A stretch of 64,000 nucleotides of DNA from Podocnemis expansa. Its lineage: Eukaryota; Chordata; Testudines; Podocnemididae. The notes beneath the pieces were generated by a model, which saw nothing but the letters and a program-made list of their open reading frames with translations, ran no database searches and was not told the origin of the DNA. The DNA lies in assembly GCA_007922195.1 (NCBI GenBank), contig ML681995.1, positions 18,190,414 through 18,254,413 on the forward strand. The letters run 5' to 3'. Position 1 is the stretch's first letter. Every line of letters starts with the position of its first letter. A program made the position numbers and the translations under genes. This document shows positions 1 through 10,984 of the stretch, one piece after another.

Positions 1-110
1 TGTGAATATTCATTATTTAATTTGAATATTCATGAGTTAACGGTGGCGTACCTCAAAATAATTAGAGGTATCATGGTATCCCACGGCAGAGAAAAGGTTG
101 GGAGCCACTG
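1..110 (-). mobile_element. hAT-type non-autonomous element, truncated by window edge
   Basis: The sequence ends in GGTTGGGAGCCACTG, an inverted-end match to the complete hAT-like element at 15910-17031. The preceding bases (GAATATTCAT, then CATGAGTT, then the GGCAGAGA block) follow the reverse complement of that element's first ~120 bases. The remainder lies left of the window, so the target duplication cannot be tested; the right flank would be TTTTAGAT. Confidence 0.75.
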
Positions 111-504
111 TTTTAGATAATACTGATTCTAATGTCTTTGTGAAGCGAAGACTATCTGAGATGCTGTGAGGCTTGGTTAATACAAATAGTCTTTGAGTCC
201 TTGTATGGAGGGACTATAGATGTGCAAAGCGGTGGTGTTCTGTCTCTGTTCTCTGTTTGAATAAGTAGTATAGATGTGCTGCTGACCCCTTAAAATAGTC
301 TGTCTCTCTTCTTTCTACACATTGTTCCCTTTAAAAGCCAGGTGTGCACTGGCATCAGACGCTTTTCTTTAATCACATTTGAATACCAGTTCAAAGGAGG
401 TTCTTTGAGCCAGGCTGAATAGCCAGTTCTAAAATCAGGTTAGGTACTGCCTGCTGTGGGATAGGATATGGACAGGCTGTGAGAGACAAGGGACGTTAAG
501 CAAA
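111..504. other. Unannotated spacer
   Basis: No reading frame, splice-bounded exon or repeat was recognised here. Base composition is ordinary, and the stretch ends where the left terminal repeat of the DIRS element begins. Confidence 0.5.
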
Positions 505-700
505 CAGCTGCTTCTTCAAGCACTGCTCAGATGCATTCAGAAATAGGTGTCTCCATGCCGGAGTGCCGGATTGGTCGGAAACTTTTGCTCTATCCTGTCA
601 GAAGAGGGCAGACGGCCACCGCCCCTCACGCCACCCCGTGGCTATATAGGTGGCTGCCGCCCGGCCCCTCCCCAGTTTCATTTCTTCTGCCTCAGCATTG
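505..700 (+). repeat. Left inverted terminal repeat of DIRS copy 1
   Basis: It matches the reverse complement of about 5790-5930 at the right end of the element. The outermost part (CTTCTTCAAG and following) is also complementary to the internal region at 5640-5690. It contains the element's likely promoter (TATA at 641-650). Confidence 0.75.
641..650 (+). promoter_or_regulatory. TATA-like box in DIRS copy 1 terminal repeat
   Basis: GCTATATAGG lies in the left terminal repeat about 200 bases before the first gag-like methionine. The same motif lies inverted in the right repeat (about 5813-5822) and at the matching place in DIRS copy 2 (19405-19412). Conservation across copies supports a promoter role by inference; no transcript evidence is available. 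Confidence 0.5.
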
Positions 701-849
701 GTGGTAGATCTGCCTGCTCCTTGCTTTGCAAGCAGCCTGTCATCGCATGAGCCTCTTGCCCGACTGGCAGAACCTTTGTGTGGACTTGGTCCCCTCCGAA
801 GAAGGTCTCCCTTTCCGGGCCGGAGCATCGTGCTCCAGCGCTGTCGGCC

Positions 850-1545
850 ATGCCATGTTTTAAGCCCAGTGCCGAGTGCAACAAGGCCTTCCCATGGGAA
901 GATCCCCACAAGAAGTGCCTCCAGTGCCTCGGCAAAAGCCATGAGGTCCCCGCGTGCTCCCTCTTCCTGTCCTTTAAACCAAGGACTACCAAGGACAGGG
1001 AGCAGAAGCATTGTGCCTTGGCCTCTCAGCAGGCCCGGCCCTCCTTCCCGGAGGCTTCGGGGCCTCCAGCGGCACCACGTGGCAGTTCGATGCCGGAGCC
1101 CACCGCCTGGCACCGCAACAGTTGGTGCCACAGGACCAGCTTGGTGCTGGCAGCGCCAAAGAAGCCCCACCCCCTCCTCACTGGGCTCTCTCTGGGACCG
1201 GTTGGCCTCAATGCTGACTCCATTGACCCCAGAGGCAGCGAGGGCGCTCCTCCTGTTGCCTACGCCCCCTTCTCTGGTGCCACCCAGAAGGGGGGAGCCG
1301 ACTTTCCTTTCCAAGGCCTGGGTGCCACGCAAGCGGCACTGTTTGCCCTGTCTATCGCCGGCCCTGGGGCCTCGAACACCAGAGCCCCCTGGGAGTACTG
1401 GTACCGCGGAGCCGTCCGCATGACACCATACCACACTCCCATCTCTGGTGCCGTCTTGGGAATCCCAAGAGGTTTCCCCCTGTTCCAGCCCTCAGGGGGC
1501 TCCAAGCGGCCTCAGTGCCGGTCGCCCTTTAAATACAACCCCTAA
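850..1545 (+). pseudogene. DIRS gag-like protein, N-terminal part (copy 1)
   Basis: An open frame from the ATG at 850 (longer frame from 778) encodes a cysteine/histidine cluster followed by a proline-rich low-complexity stretch. The cluster begins with MPCFKPSAECNKAF, continues with DPHKKCLQCLGKSHE, and has a further Cys four residues after the His. The same cluster, with matching spacing (DPYKRCLSCLGESH), occurs in the second DIRS element at about 19517-19680, so the pair is clearly homologous. In DIRS elements the first reading frame encodes a gag-like protein with this type of zinc-binding cluster, thought to bind the element RNA. The frame is separated from the C-terminal gag piece (2092-2450) by stops and shifts, so no full protein is made. 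The longer frames on the opposite strand (598-1434) are shadows of this GC-rich region. Confidence 0.65.
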
Positions 1546-2091
1546 GATTGGTCCCCACAAGAGGTCCCTCAAACATCGTCGGCACTGGCTCCTCCAGCCC
1601 TGGTGAGAACATTGAACCTGGTACCATCATCCTATACCGGTGATTTGTTGGTGCACTTTGACCTCTTGCGCCGTGTCTCTGCCCATGTGGGCATGGAGGC
1701 TCAGTCCTCCGAGTTGCCCTCGGATGCTCTTTTTGGGCCACTCTTCTCATCAGCGGCAATGGTTACCATGCCCCTCCACACCAGCGTCTGGTTCCCAGCT
1801 GCCTCCCGCTGGCAGAATCTGGGTTCCATCTCCCCGATTTCAGATGCAGCTGGCCTTAAGTACAGAGTCTCAGGGCCTGAATTCCCCTCACTTACACTCA
1901 CATCCAGCCCCTCCTCGTGCAGTGGTGGAGACAGCCTTAGGGCTGGGGCAGGTCCCTCCCAATCCCCTCCCGACATCGAGGGACGCTAGGGAGCTTGACT
2001 TACTAAGCTGCAAAGTCTACTCCTCCTTAGCCTTCCAATTGAGGGTCACAAACAATCAGGCCCTCATTAGCCAATACATGTTGGACGTGTG

Positions 2092-2450
2092 AGAGTCACT
2101 CCAAAAATATAGACATCTACTCCCACTGGAGCAGAGGGAAGAGTATGAGGCTTTCCTGCAGGAGGGTAAAAAAGCCTCCCAAGACCTCCTCCTTTCATCC
2201 TGGGATGCGGTGGATATGGCAGACCGAACTATGACCTCCTCCGTAACCCTGTGCCGGGCAGCCTGGCTGCAGGAAGCCAGAGTCCTTCCAGCCTCGCAGC
2301 AGGTTGCCCTCGATTTGCCATTTGGGGGAGATACCCTCTTCCCTGGGGAGACCTCGTCTGTCATGAGCACCGCCTGTGACCCTAGGGGAGAGCTAAAATA
2401 TTTTGGCCTCTTCCAACCAGGCCCACTTCCACGTCCTCTGGCCCCATAGG
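2092..2450 (+). pseudogene. DIRS gag-like protein, C-terminal part (copy 1)
   Basis: The frame reads EEYEAFLQEGKKASQDLLL, then a stretch with CRAAWLQEARVLPASQQ and LPFGGDTLF. This parallels the second element at 20611-21069, which has LRDYEALIEEG, RSAWLQSSG and LPFEGPALFAE. The order (acidic helix, W-L-Q, L-P-F-x-G) is the conserved C-terminal region of DIRS gag-like proteins. Stops break it from the N-terminal part. It is a remnant. Confidence 0.65.
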
Positions 2451-2459
2451 GCTGGTAGT

Positions 2460-5400
2460 CAGCCATGTGTACCCTTCTTTCCCCCACTTTACTGTTGCCA
2501 GTGAGGACTTGTCCTCACCACCATAACTTCAGTTCGAACCCCTCCGGGGGTTCCCAAGATGACTCCGGGAGAGTTCTCGACCCTTGTCACCAACTGGGCT
2601 ATAACCACCCAGATTGCTACCAGGCCCCCTCGAGGCCAAGCAGGGGGCATCCCCCCCCCCGTCATGGCAGGTGCTCAACTCCCCGTGGTGGGGCTCCCTC
2701 CCAGGAACAACAACTAAACCCTCCCTGCCACCCCCTCCCTGGAGAGGTTGGGTGATTCAACGGGACAGAACTTTCCTCCTGGTAGGACAAGGTCGGTCCC
2801 TAGGCCTGGGAGGGGCTGACCCTCACTGCTCAATTCCTCTCCCTTGGTGGAGAGAATCATGGAAGCCTGCCGTCTAAACCCAGGCAGGCAACTGATGGCC
2901 ACAGGCCCTAGTCCAAGAGGCCACCCTGACTGCTTTCACTCCGTTGAGGAAGACCCCTCTTCCCCTTAACCACGGTGACCCTCTTACTGGAGGGGGCGCA
3001 TATGGCACTCTTAGAACACACCTCCAACATCAGAGAGTGCGTCACTCACCGTTGTCTACACACCCTGTGGGGCAAGGAAACCCTACTATTGGTTAAACCC
3101 TCTGACCACAGGATGGATGGGCTCACTGCCACACTCACCCCTACCGCTCTCTCACTGGTGCTCAACCATGGTCCCCAAACGATCCTCATTGAAATCGTGA
3201 GCTTATGTTCACAGCTGGAACCCTCCCTGACCACAGGGGTCAGGTAATTCACCTCGCCTCCTGTGTACCAGGCATAAGTCCCAGGACCTAGCAACCGGAT
3301 GTAGCCATGTCTAACTCTCTCACAGCCTTAGTGCGGTATGGACTTCCAATTCTTCTACCTCAAATTAAAATTGAGAGTAGTAGTAGAACGGGGCTGCTGA
3401 CCGTTCTCCTACCATCCTCCAAATATACAGAGGAAAGGAGGCTAAATGAGCGAGTGGTGAACCCACTCCTCCAGAACTCTCCCAGCCAAGGTTTTCGATT
3501 TCCACTAGCGGCATGTACCCAGGTCCCAAGCCGGCACATGGTTTCTTGTCCCTCATGAAAGGAACCCAAGATATCCTCCTTCCTACCCCTGAAGGGACTG
3601 TTTTGTTACATTCCAACTGGAAGCCCCCAGGCCCAAAACCTAGAGGTAATATCCAGATATAAGTTGTAAAACCAACTAGACTTTCCCTTTGCCGCTCAGT
3701 CGTACATAGAAAGGCTCACCGTCCCACCTGTCAATATGCCCATGCTTACAATCTGTCTTCCCCGGCATCAGTCTGAGAACCGTCTCTCAGATGGTTACTT
3801 CTCCAGCAACAATCTTCGTCCACCAGGGGTTCGTCCAGCAGTGTCTAGTGTAGCCACCTTCCATGGGTGCCATGTGTGAGGTGTCATCTTCTCTCTTCAT
3901 CAGTATCTATGCAAGATCCCTCATAGTTGGCCCGTTGTAGTCGGGACCCATCACCTGCAGTCATCTCTAGAACAAGTCACCCAGCTATGTTATGAAGATG
4001 GACTGCCTCTCCATAGAAGTGAGAGGTGAGAATACCTTCTGAGCAATGTGCCCCCCTCCAAAGAACTCCAATTCTGGAGTTTGGAGAAACCACTCTCGAG
4101 GTGGACCTGACCTGTCTACAGAGATGGCCGGATACCTCTTCCCTCGATTCAGCACACCTCCCTGATGTGAGTCTGCGTACTGGGAGAATAGAGTAAAGGG
4201 CAGGGGACAGAAAGACGCCCGAACCCCGCGATGGTTTCAAACCTTCGCTGTCTCAGGCCAGCCCCCCCCCCCCCCCCGGATGATCTAACATGGGGAATTC
4301 AATAACTTCCTCCTAGTTTCTCTCCTGATACTAGGATGGCTGCACCTAATGGTTTCCCCCTTCTACTACTATAATCTGCTCAAGGGTTACTTCTAAAGAA
4401 GGGCCTTTTTGAGATGTCCACTTCTCTATTTATGACGACTTCCCTGAAGGAATGTCTCTGACGCTCCTGGGGCCCAGAGATGGGTCTGCCAAGCATCTAG
4501 GCATTATTCCGGGACCCTCCTTCCAGGCCCCCTATGTCCATGAGTCAACAGATGGAGGGGTGGGGGTCCCTAGCCAATCCTTCCTCGTTACCCTCCTTTC
4601 TGCGTTAGCCCCCGTATGGAGCTGGGACGCCTCAGTTTAGGGCACCCCTTATCTATCCTACCCATGGCATCTCCTGCCGGTACACCACTGGGGAAAGACC
4701 TCTTGCTTATCTCCCATTTGCCCGAGGGGCGATGTGTTCCCTACCCCAGTCTTGGTTAGTATTTTAACCCAATTGACCTTCCCCTTTTTGGGTTAAGGTG
4801 GCAAGAACGGCAATTATTTCACCCTTGTTCTTCACCTGCAGCTATGGGAGTCTGTTGCCATGGATCTCGTCTCCTTTCCTCAGGAGGCGATTCCCCTGGG
4901 AAGGGGCAACCCTCCTACACTAGATGGTCTTGCTGGTCACAAGGATGTTCTTTGCTGTTAGGATATAGCAAATTTCCTGACAATGAACTGGAGACTGCCC
5001 CTGTTGGAGTTACAGTCTCCTGACAGAGTGGTGAATGACCCCTCGGCACTCTCATGCATGTCTTCTTCCGAAGGTCTCGCACGTGGCGTGTCTGTAGGCG
5101 TTTGCCTGGCAGCTCGTTGCTGCTTCTCCTAGTTTTGCATGAGACTCCCCTCGGGGTTTTCTCGCAGCACTGATGACCATCACCACCAGCCCACTGGTTA
5201 TGGTGGTGTCGGTACCCACCAATTCCAGCCCGGCAACCCTACTGCCTCCTGAATTCCCTTATAGGAGGTATGTTAACACGTGTTCTGCCAGGACTCTAAT
5301 TTTCTCATTTTATTCCACCTCTGTGAATATTCCCTTAGGCGGAGGGATTAGAGTTGTATTCCTTGACTTTAACTACAATACATTCATATCTTATTTATGT

Positions 5401-5620
5401 GAAAGGTGACTTCAGGCCCTCCTGCTTAAGTGCCACTATAGGTGCTTGGACAAACTGGGCCTACCTCCTCCACTGGGTTAAGTCCTGCAATCCCTGCTTC
5501 TCCTTGCTGGGGCGACAGTCCTTTGGTCGATCCCCTAGATCCCTCCAGGACCCTGCTTGTTGGACAAATACCCATGTTTGGAGTTACGCTGTGCTGAGGG
5601 TGGAAGAGCCAACTCCACCT
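2460..5620 (+). other. Unidentified interior of DIRS copy 1
   Basis: About 3.1 kb between the gag remnant and the internal complementary region. A functional DIRS element would carry RT, RNase H, methylase-like and tyrosine-recombinase domains here, but I recognise none. Short open frames exist at 2975-3247 (90 codons, no stop), 3307-3558, 4452-4640 and 5354-5641. A run of 16 C lies at about 4262-4277. It could be diverged beyond visual recognition, rearranged, or foreign cargo carried by a non-autonomous DIRS. Confidence 0.4.
2975..3247 (+). pseudogene. Unidentified reading frame inside DIRS copy 1
   Basis: A 90-codon open frame of balanced amino-acid composition, with a run of Leu/Val/Thr/Ser-rich segments and a few Cys and His (IRECVTHRCLH near residue 20). 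I do not recognise a family. Its neighbours are the gag remnant upstream and broken frames downstream. It could be part of a captured gene, or RT or envelope-type sequence too decayed to name. No function is assigned. Confidence 0.3.
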
Positions 5621-5624
5621 GCCA

Positions 5625-5980
5625 TCCATCAGCATGGCTAGCAGTCACCTATTTCTGTATCCAAGCAGCGCTCGAAGAACAACGGTGGGTTACTTACCAG
5701 TAACTGTCCTCCTTCGAGATGGGCTGCTCGGATTCATTCAGAGCCCTCCCTCCGTTCCTGCACTTGGAGTTGGTGACTCTTAAGAACTGGGGAGGGGCTG
5801 GTCGGTGGCCACCTATATAACCATGGGGTGGTGCAAGGGGCAGTGGCCACCTGCCCTCTTCTGACAGGCTACAGCAAAAGTTTCTGACCAGTTCGGCGCT
5901 CCGGCACGGAGACACCTATTTCTGAATGAATCCAAGCAGCCCATCTCAAAGAAGGATGGTTACTGGTAAGTAACCCACCA
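5625..5980 (+). repeat. Internal complementary region and right terminal repeat of DIRS copy 1
   Basis: 5625-5760 contains GCTAGCAGTCACCTATTTCTG, the reverse complement of the GAAATAGGTG part of the left end, then GGTGGGTTACTTACCAGTAAC, complementary to the outermost right end (about 5955-5980). The right terminal repeat (5790-5930) carries the inverted TATA box and the inverted CTGTCAGAAGAGG block. A near-identical layout occurs at 22310-22610 in copy 2. Confidence 0.75.
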
Positions 5981-7463
5981 TTCCACCTTCACATAAGGAA
6001 TGCTGGTAATTGGGAGAGCTCAAGGACTGCTCCCTCTTTGGGTCCTGAAGAGCTGCAGACCCCCAGGATGGTAGGACAGAAGTAGAACTGTGGACCCCAA
6101 CTCCGCTTTCTCATATTGAGCAGACCAGCAGCCAGGAGAGAGATTGTGCCCCCAGAACTCCCTATGGGGCAATCAACTGTGTATTGCTCTCCACAGAGGG
6201 CAGTAGTTAAGTCAGACAGTATATCCCTATCTCAGTGAAATCTCTACAGAATCCATACAGGGACTTAACCAAGTCAAAGAAAACCATGTCGTGTCATGAT
6301 AGCTGTTGCTGTAATAGGAGAAAGGAGAGGAAAATAACCCCCCCCCCATCCTGATGTTTGCCATAAGAGGCAATGATGTGCGGGCTTGGAGATGAGCACT
6401 CGATTGCTCATGTTTAGTCTGATGCTGAAAGGTGTAAACAAAGTGGAGTGCTGAGCTGGTGTACGATTTTGTTTTTCAGTGCTGCACACTGCTGAACTTA
6501 CTAGAATCTATAAAGGCTCTATGAATAGAAGGCAGCACACCCGCACAGTGTTTAATGGGTTGTCTCATCTGGTGGAAATCTGTGTGGCTTACCCCAGAGA
6601 AAACACCAAACATGATGAGAATAGGGGTAAAATCACAAGATCACGCTATCTGTTGCACTTGTGCAGCCTGGATCATCAGAAGAAGGAGGAAGAGGTAGAA
6701 ATAAAGAGAAATCCAACTTAAAAAGACCAGTGAGGGGTGAGGAAAATAAACAGAAAAAAAGTCAGAGGAAAAGAGGCGTGTCTGGGAAACCATTCTAAGT
6801 GCTGTCAGCAACTCACAGAAACGGCCTCAGCTTCACAAATATTTTTTTAGTGGCACTTCAGCAAAGGGGAAAAACAAAAAAGGTTGCTGATTCTTACAGA
6901 GCAGCTGGTGCTCTCAGGCCTACCCAGATGAGCAGTCCAGTTGCTGCATTTCAAAGGAGGGAGAGGCTATATTTTGTGCAGTGGAAGATGAGATGTACAG
7001 TTGGGCATCTCAGACCACTGCTCTCATCGTCTTTGCCTGATATCTACACTGAGAGTGTGATGAAACTGCAGTCTCATGAAGCTGCCAGGTTTTAAGTAGA
7101 TGGAGTGTGGTAGCCTCAACACAATTCTAGGCTGCTCTCCACTCCAACTCTGTAGTTGGGACAGTGCCAGTGTTTATTCCAGGGCTGATTAAATCTGGGC
7201 TATGAGGCATTGTACTCTGTCACTAACTTCAGTTACTGTTAACAGTAGCAGATATGGGTAAGAAAATACATTGTGACACTGTCTCAGCTTGAAGTGTGCC
7301 CTTACTCCTTCAGGAACATGACCGAAATCAAACACTTAGAAAACACTCTGGATGAAGGCTGCGGAAATGGAACCGTGATTGCACACTGCAATGCCAAAGT
7401 CTAGGGTCATGACAACCCCATTGTGCAGTCAAACAGAAGTCTGAAAACTGAGTGCTCTCAAAA
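5981..7463. other. Unannotated spacer
   Basis: No exon or repeat family was recognised. Short frames at 6479-6721 and 6799-7095 have no recognisable family and no splice context. Confidence 0.45.
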
Positions 7464-7815
7464 GGTATGTCTACACAAAGGGCTTAAGATGACTTAAGGA
7501 GGCTCAAGTCAACTTAATCAACTCCCTGGCCCCATATGGAGTTCATTAAGTCAACTTAAGCACTTGCTTAAGTTGACTTAATAACTCCTGCCCTTAAAGT
7601 CGACTTTAAGGGTTAATCAGCTTTATTAAGTCAACTTAATACAACATGCCCATTAAAGTCAGCTTAATAAAGTCAGCTTAGGGCAGTAGAGCCTTTTAAG
7701 TTGACTTTATGAATTGGACTTTAAATGGCTCCCTTGGCTTAAGTTGACTTTTTAAAGCTGACTTACAAATGGGGCCTTACTAAGTTGACTTAGCATTTGT
7801 AGTGTAGACATAGCC
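7464..7815. mobile_element. MITE with TIR GGTATGTCTACAC
   Basis: The 352-base element starts GGTATGTCTACAC and ends GTGTAGACATAGCC, giving inverted ends of about 14 bases with one mismatch. The interior is built from many short palindromic or complementary units (TTAAGTCAACTTAA, AAGTTGACTTA, TAAAGTCGACTTTA). It has no coding capacity. Ends of this kind belong to non-autonomous DNA transposons common in reptile genomes. I could not find a clear target duplication. Confidence 0.7.
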
Positions 7816-8556
7816 ACTAACTGCTGCCGGCTTTCTGAGCACTGTAGGGGGATCATTTTGGAGTGCATGCTATACATGCACAGAAAGTCGCACAGGAAAG
7901 GGAGGGGAAGTGGTTTAATGGAATAACAGTATGCAGGCTTTAGAAATGTTAGCAAATAAGCCAGTTTATGCTAATTTTACTGTATAAAAGTTGACATTCC
8001 TGTATCACAAGGACATTTAATCAAAAACTTGCAACTCTGCAAAGTAAATAATAAAGCCAGATTTATGAAGGAAAGCATCTGTTACTTATTTCTTATTTTA
8101 ATTCATATCACAACCCCAACCATGTGTGCATGGTTTACAGCAAGTAGGTTTGGTTTTTTAGAAGCAAGGAGCCCTTCTTTCTAGTTCTCAAGGCAGCAAA
8201 GTAAGCAAATGTCAATTCAGGCATGGTTGCACCTGCAGTACTGGGTACCTTTATAGATACAGAGAGCATGGCTGTGCTAAAAACAAAGTGGTGAATGAAG
8301 ACATTTAAATTCGTTCTAGACTAGGAAAAATAAATCTCTCCGTTTAGTTTTCCACTTAGATGGGTGTTCTTTGTATATCATTATATTAATAAGACTTAGA
8401 GAAGTGTGGTAGTATAACATCTGAGCATCCTCAGTGGTAGTTTACATTGTTCATAAATGCATTTGATATGAAAAAATGGTGCATAGATTATAGCTTCTTT
8501 ATGTGTCAGTCTGATATGGAAGATAAGGTAAAACACAAGCAATTTTTTAAGTGTGG
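7816..8556. other. Unannotated spacer
   Basis: AT-rich DNA without a recognisable gene or repeat. Confidence 0.45.
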
Positions 8557-8743
8557 CAGACGTGGCCAAACTGTGGCTCGGGAGCTGCATGTGGCCCTTG
8601 AATGAAAAAGTGGGGCTCACAGAAGAACGTCAGCAAATCAGTTTAGTAGGTAAAAGTATATGGCTATATGCCTCAGTGTGGCTCTTGAAGGTTTAATAAT
8701 CAACTTGTGTGACTCTTGAGTTCCATAAGTTTGGCCACCCGTG
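8557..8743 (+). mobile_element. hAT-type non-autonomous element (GTGGCCAAACT family)
   Basis: It starts CAGACGTGGCCAAACTGTGG and ends AAGTTTGGCCACCCGTG, so the ends are inverted repeats. The inner text (GGAGCTGCATGTGGC, GTCAGCAAATCAGTTTAG, GTATATGGCTATA) matches 32571-33043 in reverse complement, making it a second, shorter member of the same family. The flanking octamers AAGTGTGG and GTCTGTGG agree at only 5 of 8 positions, so the duplication is eroded. Confidence 0.75.
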
Positions 8744-10268
8744 GTCTGTGGTGATTTACAGTGAGATCTCTGAAAAGGATCTACAGTGATTAGCTAATTC
8801 AGACAGTGTACACTAGGTAAGAATCCTTATCTATGTAAAAGGGGTTTTCAAAGCTTTGTTAGAAGTGTTCATGATTGTGTCAGGACAGCCATCCAGTGAA
8901 TGAATTTTTTCAGTGAGAGTGGCCATTTTAACTCTACTTCCCAGCAGGTCTGAAGATGCAGTTGGGACTGAAAGAAAACTGGTTTCCTATTTTTAAGCAT
9001 GAGCAATTAGAAAGTTTCAAAGGTACTGTAAATTAAACACTGTGAGCCTGATGTCATTGACATGAAGTACTTTGTACACCACTCGGACAGTATAAAGAGG
9101 CTTTGACGTAGATAGCAAGTACATTTACAACTCCTTAAAAATGTGTCTTTACACTGCCAGAGTGATGTAAACAAGCCTTACTATAAATCAGAACCAAGCT
9201 GCTCAATTAAAAAAATTATTTAATAAATGGCCCAATAATTCTTAGGTTAGTCTTAAAGTAAAGAACTTGCCTTATAACAACTTTTTGTGGCTTGTCAACA
9301 TCCAGTATTTTCTGTTAATGGGGATGATAAAATCTGAATTTCTAGCACCAGACACAGGTCATTTCTTTTCACATATGCTGAATGTGCAGGAAAAGAAGGT
9401 GACCAAGAGACAATCATTGCATCTGACTCTAATTTGGTGTTGGAATTAATGCCACATGCCTTTTGACCAATGCAAGTTAACCAAGACTGCTTGAATTTCA
9501 AATATAGAATAATATGGAGTAATTCTAGCCAATGCCATAAAGAGGGGAAAATTAAAATAAAAAAACATGTAAAATTGCATAATAAATTCAAGAAAAACAG
9601 CTTTTGTCAGGGTGTTCCCCAATAAGAAAAAAATAGGCTATATTTGTGAAGAATATTATTCCCAATGAATTGGCTAATGAGTGTCATCAAAAAGATTTTT
9701 AATGATTTCCTCTTCTTTGTAGCAAGATGCAGGAAATATATTCTTTCATTACAGCTGAATTTTCCTTTAAAGTGTTCATACATTTTTCTGGTTCTATTTA
9801 AGTCCTTGATATGATTTAGCATGTGTAAGCGTGTGTTTAAATGACTTTACTGTGACTACTCGTATGTCAAACTTTAAAGCATTCTTTTCTAGATGAAGGC
9901 CTGGAAGAATTTGCTGTGGTTGGCTTCCTGTCATTACATAGCATTCATAACAATCGGGGAAAAACTTTATCAACCACCTTCTTAAGGTCCCAACATCAAC
10001 CTCCAAAGTGCTTGAGTCAGTTTTGATGGTTCCAACATTTCTTAATGGGGAAATATTTTTGCGCCAGGAGGACCATGTTTATAATGGAAACCAGTAGGCT
10101 ACTTGCATTGGTTTTACTGTGAGGCTCATGGTATGACCCTCTTAATTAATTGAGTAGTTAAACACTTCATCACATCAACTAACAGAACTAGCATCTGAGT
10201 TCATGCTGCATCCAAGGGAAGCTGCATAAATAAAATTTTCTGATAAGTGGATATGAGCTTATGATAAA
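8744..10268. other. Unannotated AT-rich spacer
   Basis: About 1.5 kb of AT-rich DNA. Small frames at 9267-9449 and on the opposite strand have no recognisable family, and no splice-bounded exon was seen. Confidence 0.45.
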
Positions 10269-10392
10269 ATTCATACTAGGAGTTCATTAAGTGTAGATAA
10301 TACCTTATTCCATTAGCGGAGTAAGTTTAAATTCATATTCATACTAGGAGTTCATTAAGTATAGATAAAACCTTATGCCATTAGTGGAGTAA
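10269..10392. repeat. Local tandem duplication, 68-base period
   Basis: ATTCATACTAGGAGTTCATT occurs at 10269 and again at 10337. The following bases stay alignable (GTGTAGATAATACCTTATTCC versus GTATAGATAAAACCTTATGCC), through the GGAGTAA at the end of each copy. This is two copies of about 57 bases separated by a short linker. Confidence 0.8.
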
Positions 10393-10880
10393 CCTCAATC
10401 AGAAAAGGCAGTCTTATTCTGGAATGTGTGTTTTGTGGAGCCGGTTATGAAAGCAGCTAGTTTGGTGAATTTCCAAGTGTAGACAAGCTCTTAATGCAGG
10501 CTGATTTTAGAAATTATTTCTTAACTCCAGTTATCTCTATAAGAAGAACAGCAGGTCTGGTTATGACACCAGCGGAAATTAGACAGAGTGAATTTGTTCT
10601 TGTAAAATAAATGAATAATGGTCTTTGGATATAAATGCTGTGCTTGAGAGGCAGTAGGAGGACAACAATTAAGGTGGCTCACTGGACTAAAGTTGTAACT
10701 ATTGTTGATTATAAAATAGCCCTTAAAATACAGCTAAATGTTCAAAGTTTGGGGCTTTTAAACATTTGTTATAAGAACAAATTCACTGTGTCACTTTTAA
10801 TAGCCCCTGTTCCCGTAAGCAGATCTGTTCCTCTCTATCTGCTGAAATTGGCAATCTGTACTTTTTCCCCTTTTACTGCT
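10393..10880. other. Unannotated spacer
   Basis: Nothing recognised. The frame at 10635-10925 lacks splice context and family resemblance. Confidence 0.45.
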
Positions 10881-10975
10881 TGGGCCAGATTGTCAGGGGT
10901 GCTGGGCACCCGCAACTCTGTCTGAAGTCAGTGGGAGCCATAGGTCCTCAGCACCTGAAAATCAGCTCTGATATG
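10881..10975. repeat. Hairpin-type interspersed repeat
   Basis: GGTGCTGGGCACCCGCAACTC is followed after AGTCAGTGGGAGC by CCTCAGCACCTGAAAATCAG. The two halves are roughly self-complementary (GGTGCTGAGCACC type). Related text with a CATTGAAGTCAATGGGA core is scattered elsewhere in the window. I recognise the pattern but cannot assign a family name. Confidence 0.4.
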
Positions 10976-10984
10976 TGTTGTTTC

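Larger units (their letters stand above)
505..5980 (+). mobile_element. DIRS-like retrotransposon, decayed copy 1
   Basis: The left end (about 505-700) reappears inverted at the right end (about 5790-5930): the GGTGTCTCC block, the AACTTTTGCT block, the CTGTCAGAAGAGGGCA block and a TATA box all match in reverse complement. Just inside the right end, 5625-5760 holds a second complementary stretch that pairs with the outermost left sequence (about 510-548) and with the outermost right sequence (about 5925-5980). Inverted terminal repeats plus an internal complementary region are the hallmark of DIRS elements, which integrate through a tyrosine recombinase. Gag-like reading frames are present (about 850-1545 and 2092-2450). 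I could not recognise reverse transcriptase, RNase H or tyrosine recombinase in the remaining 3 kb. Many stops and frameshifts make it inactive. No target duplication is expected or seen. Confidence 0.8.

Noticed and set aside
650..1423. 257-codon + strand frame overlapping the gag-like frame
   Set aside because: Proline/serine/arginine-rich shadow in another frame; the Cys/His cluster is only in the 778-1545 frame.
598..1434. 278-codon frame on the minus strand
   Set aside because: It overlaps a better-supported gag-like frame on the + strand with a homologue in the second DIRS element. It lies in GC-rich DNA where every frame is open, and shows no family resemblance.
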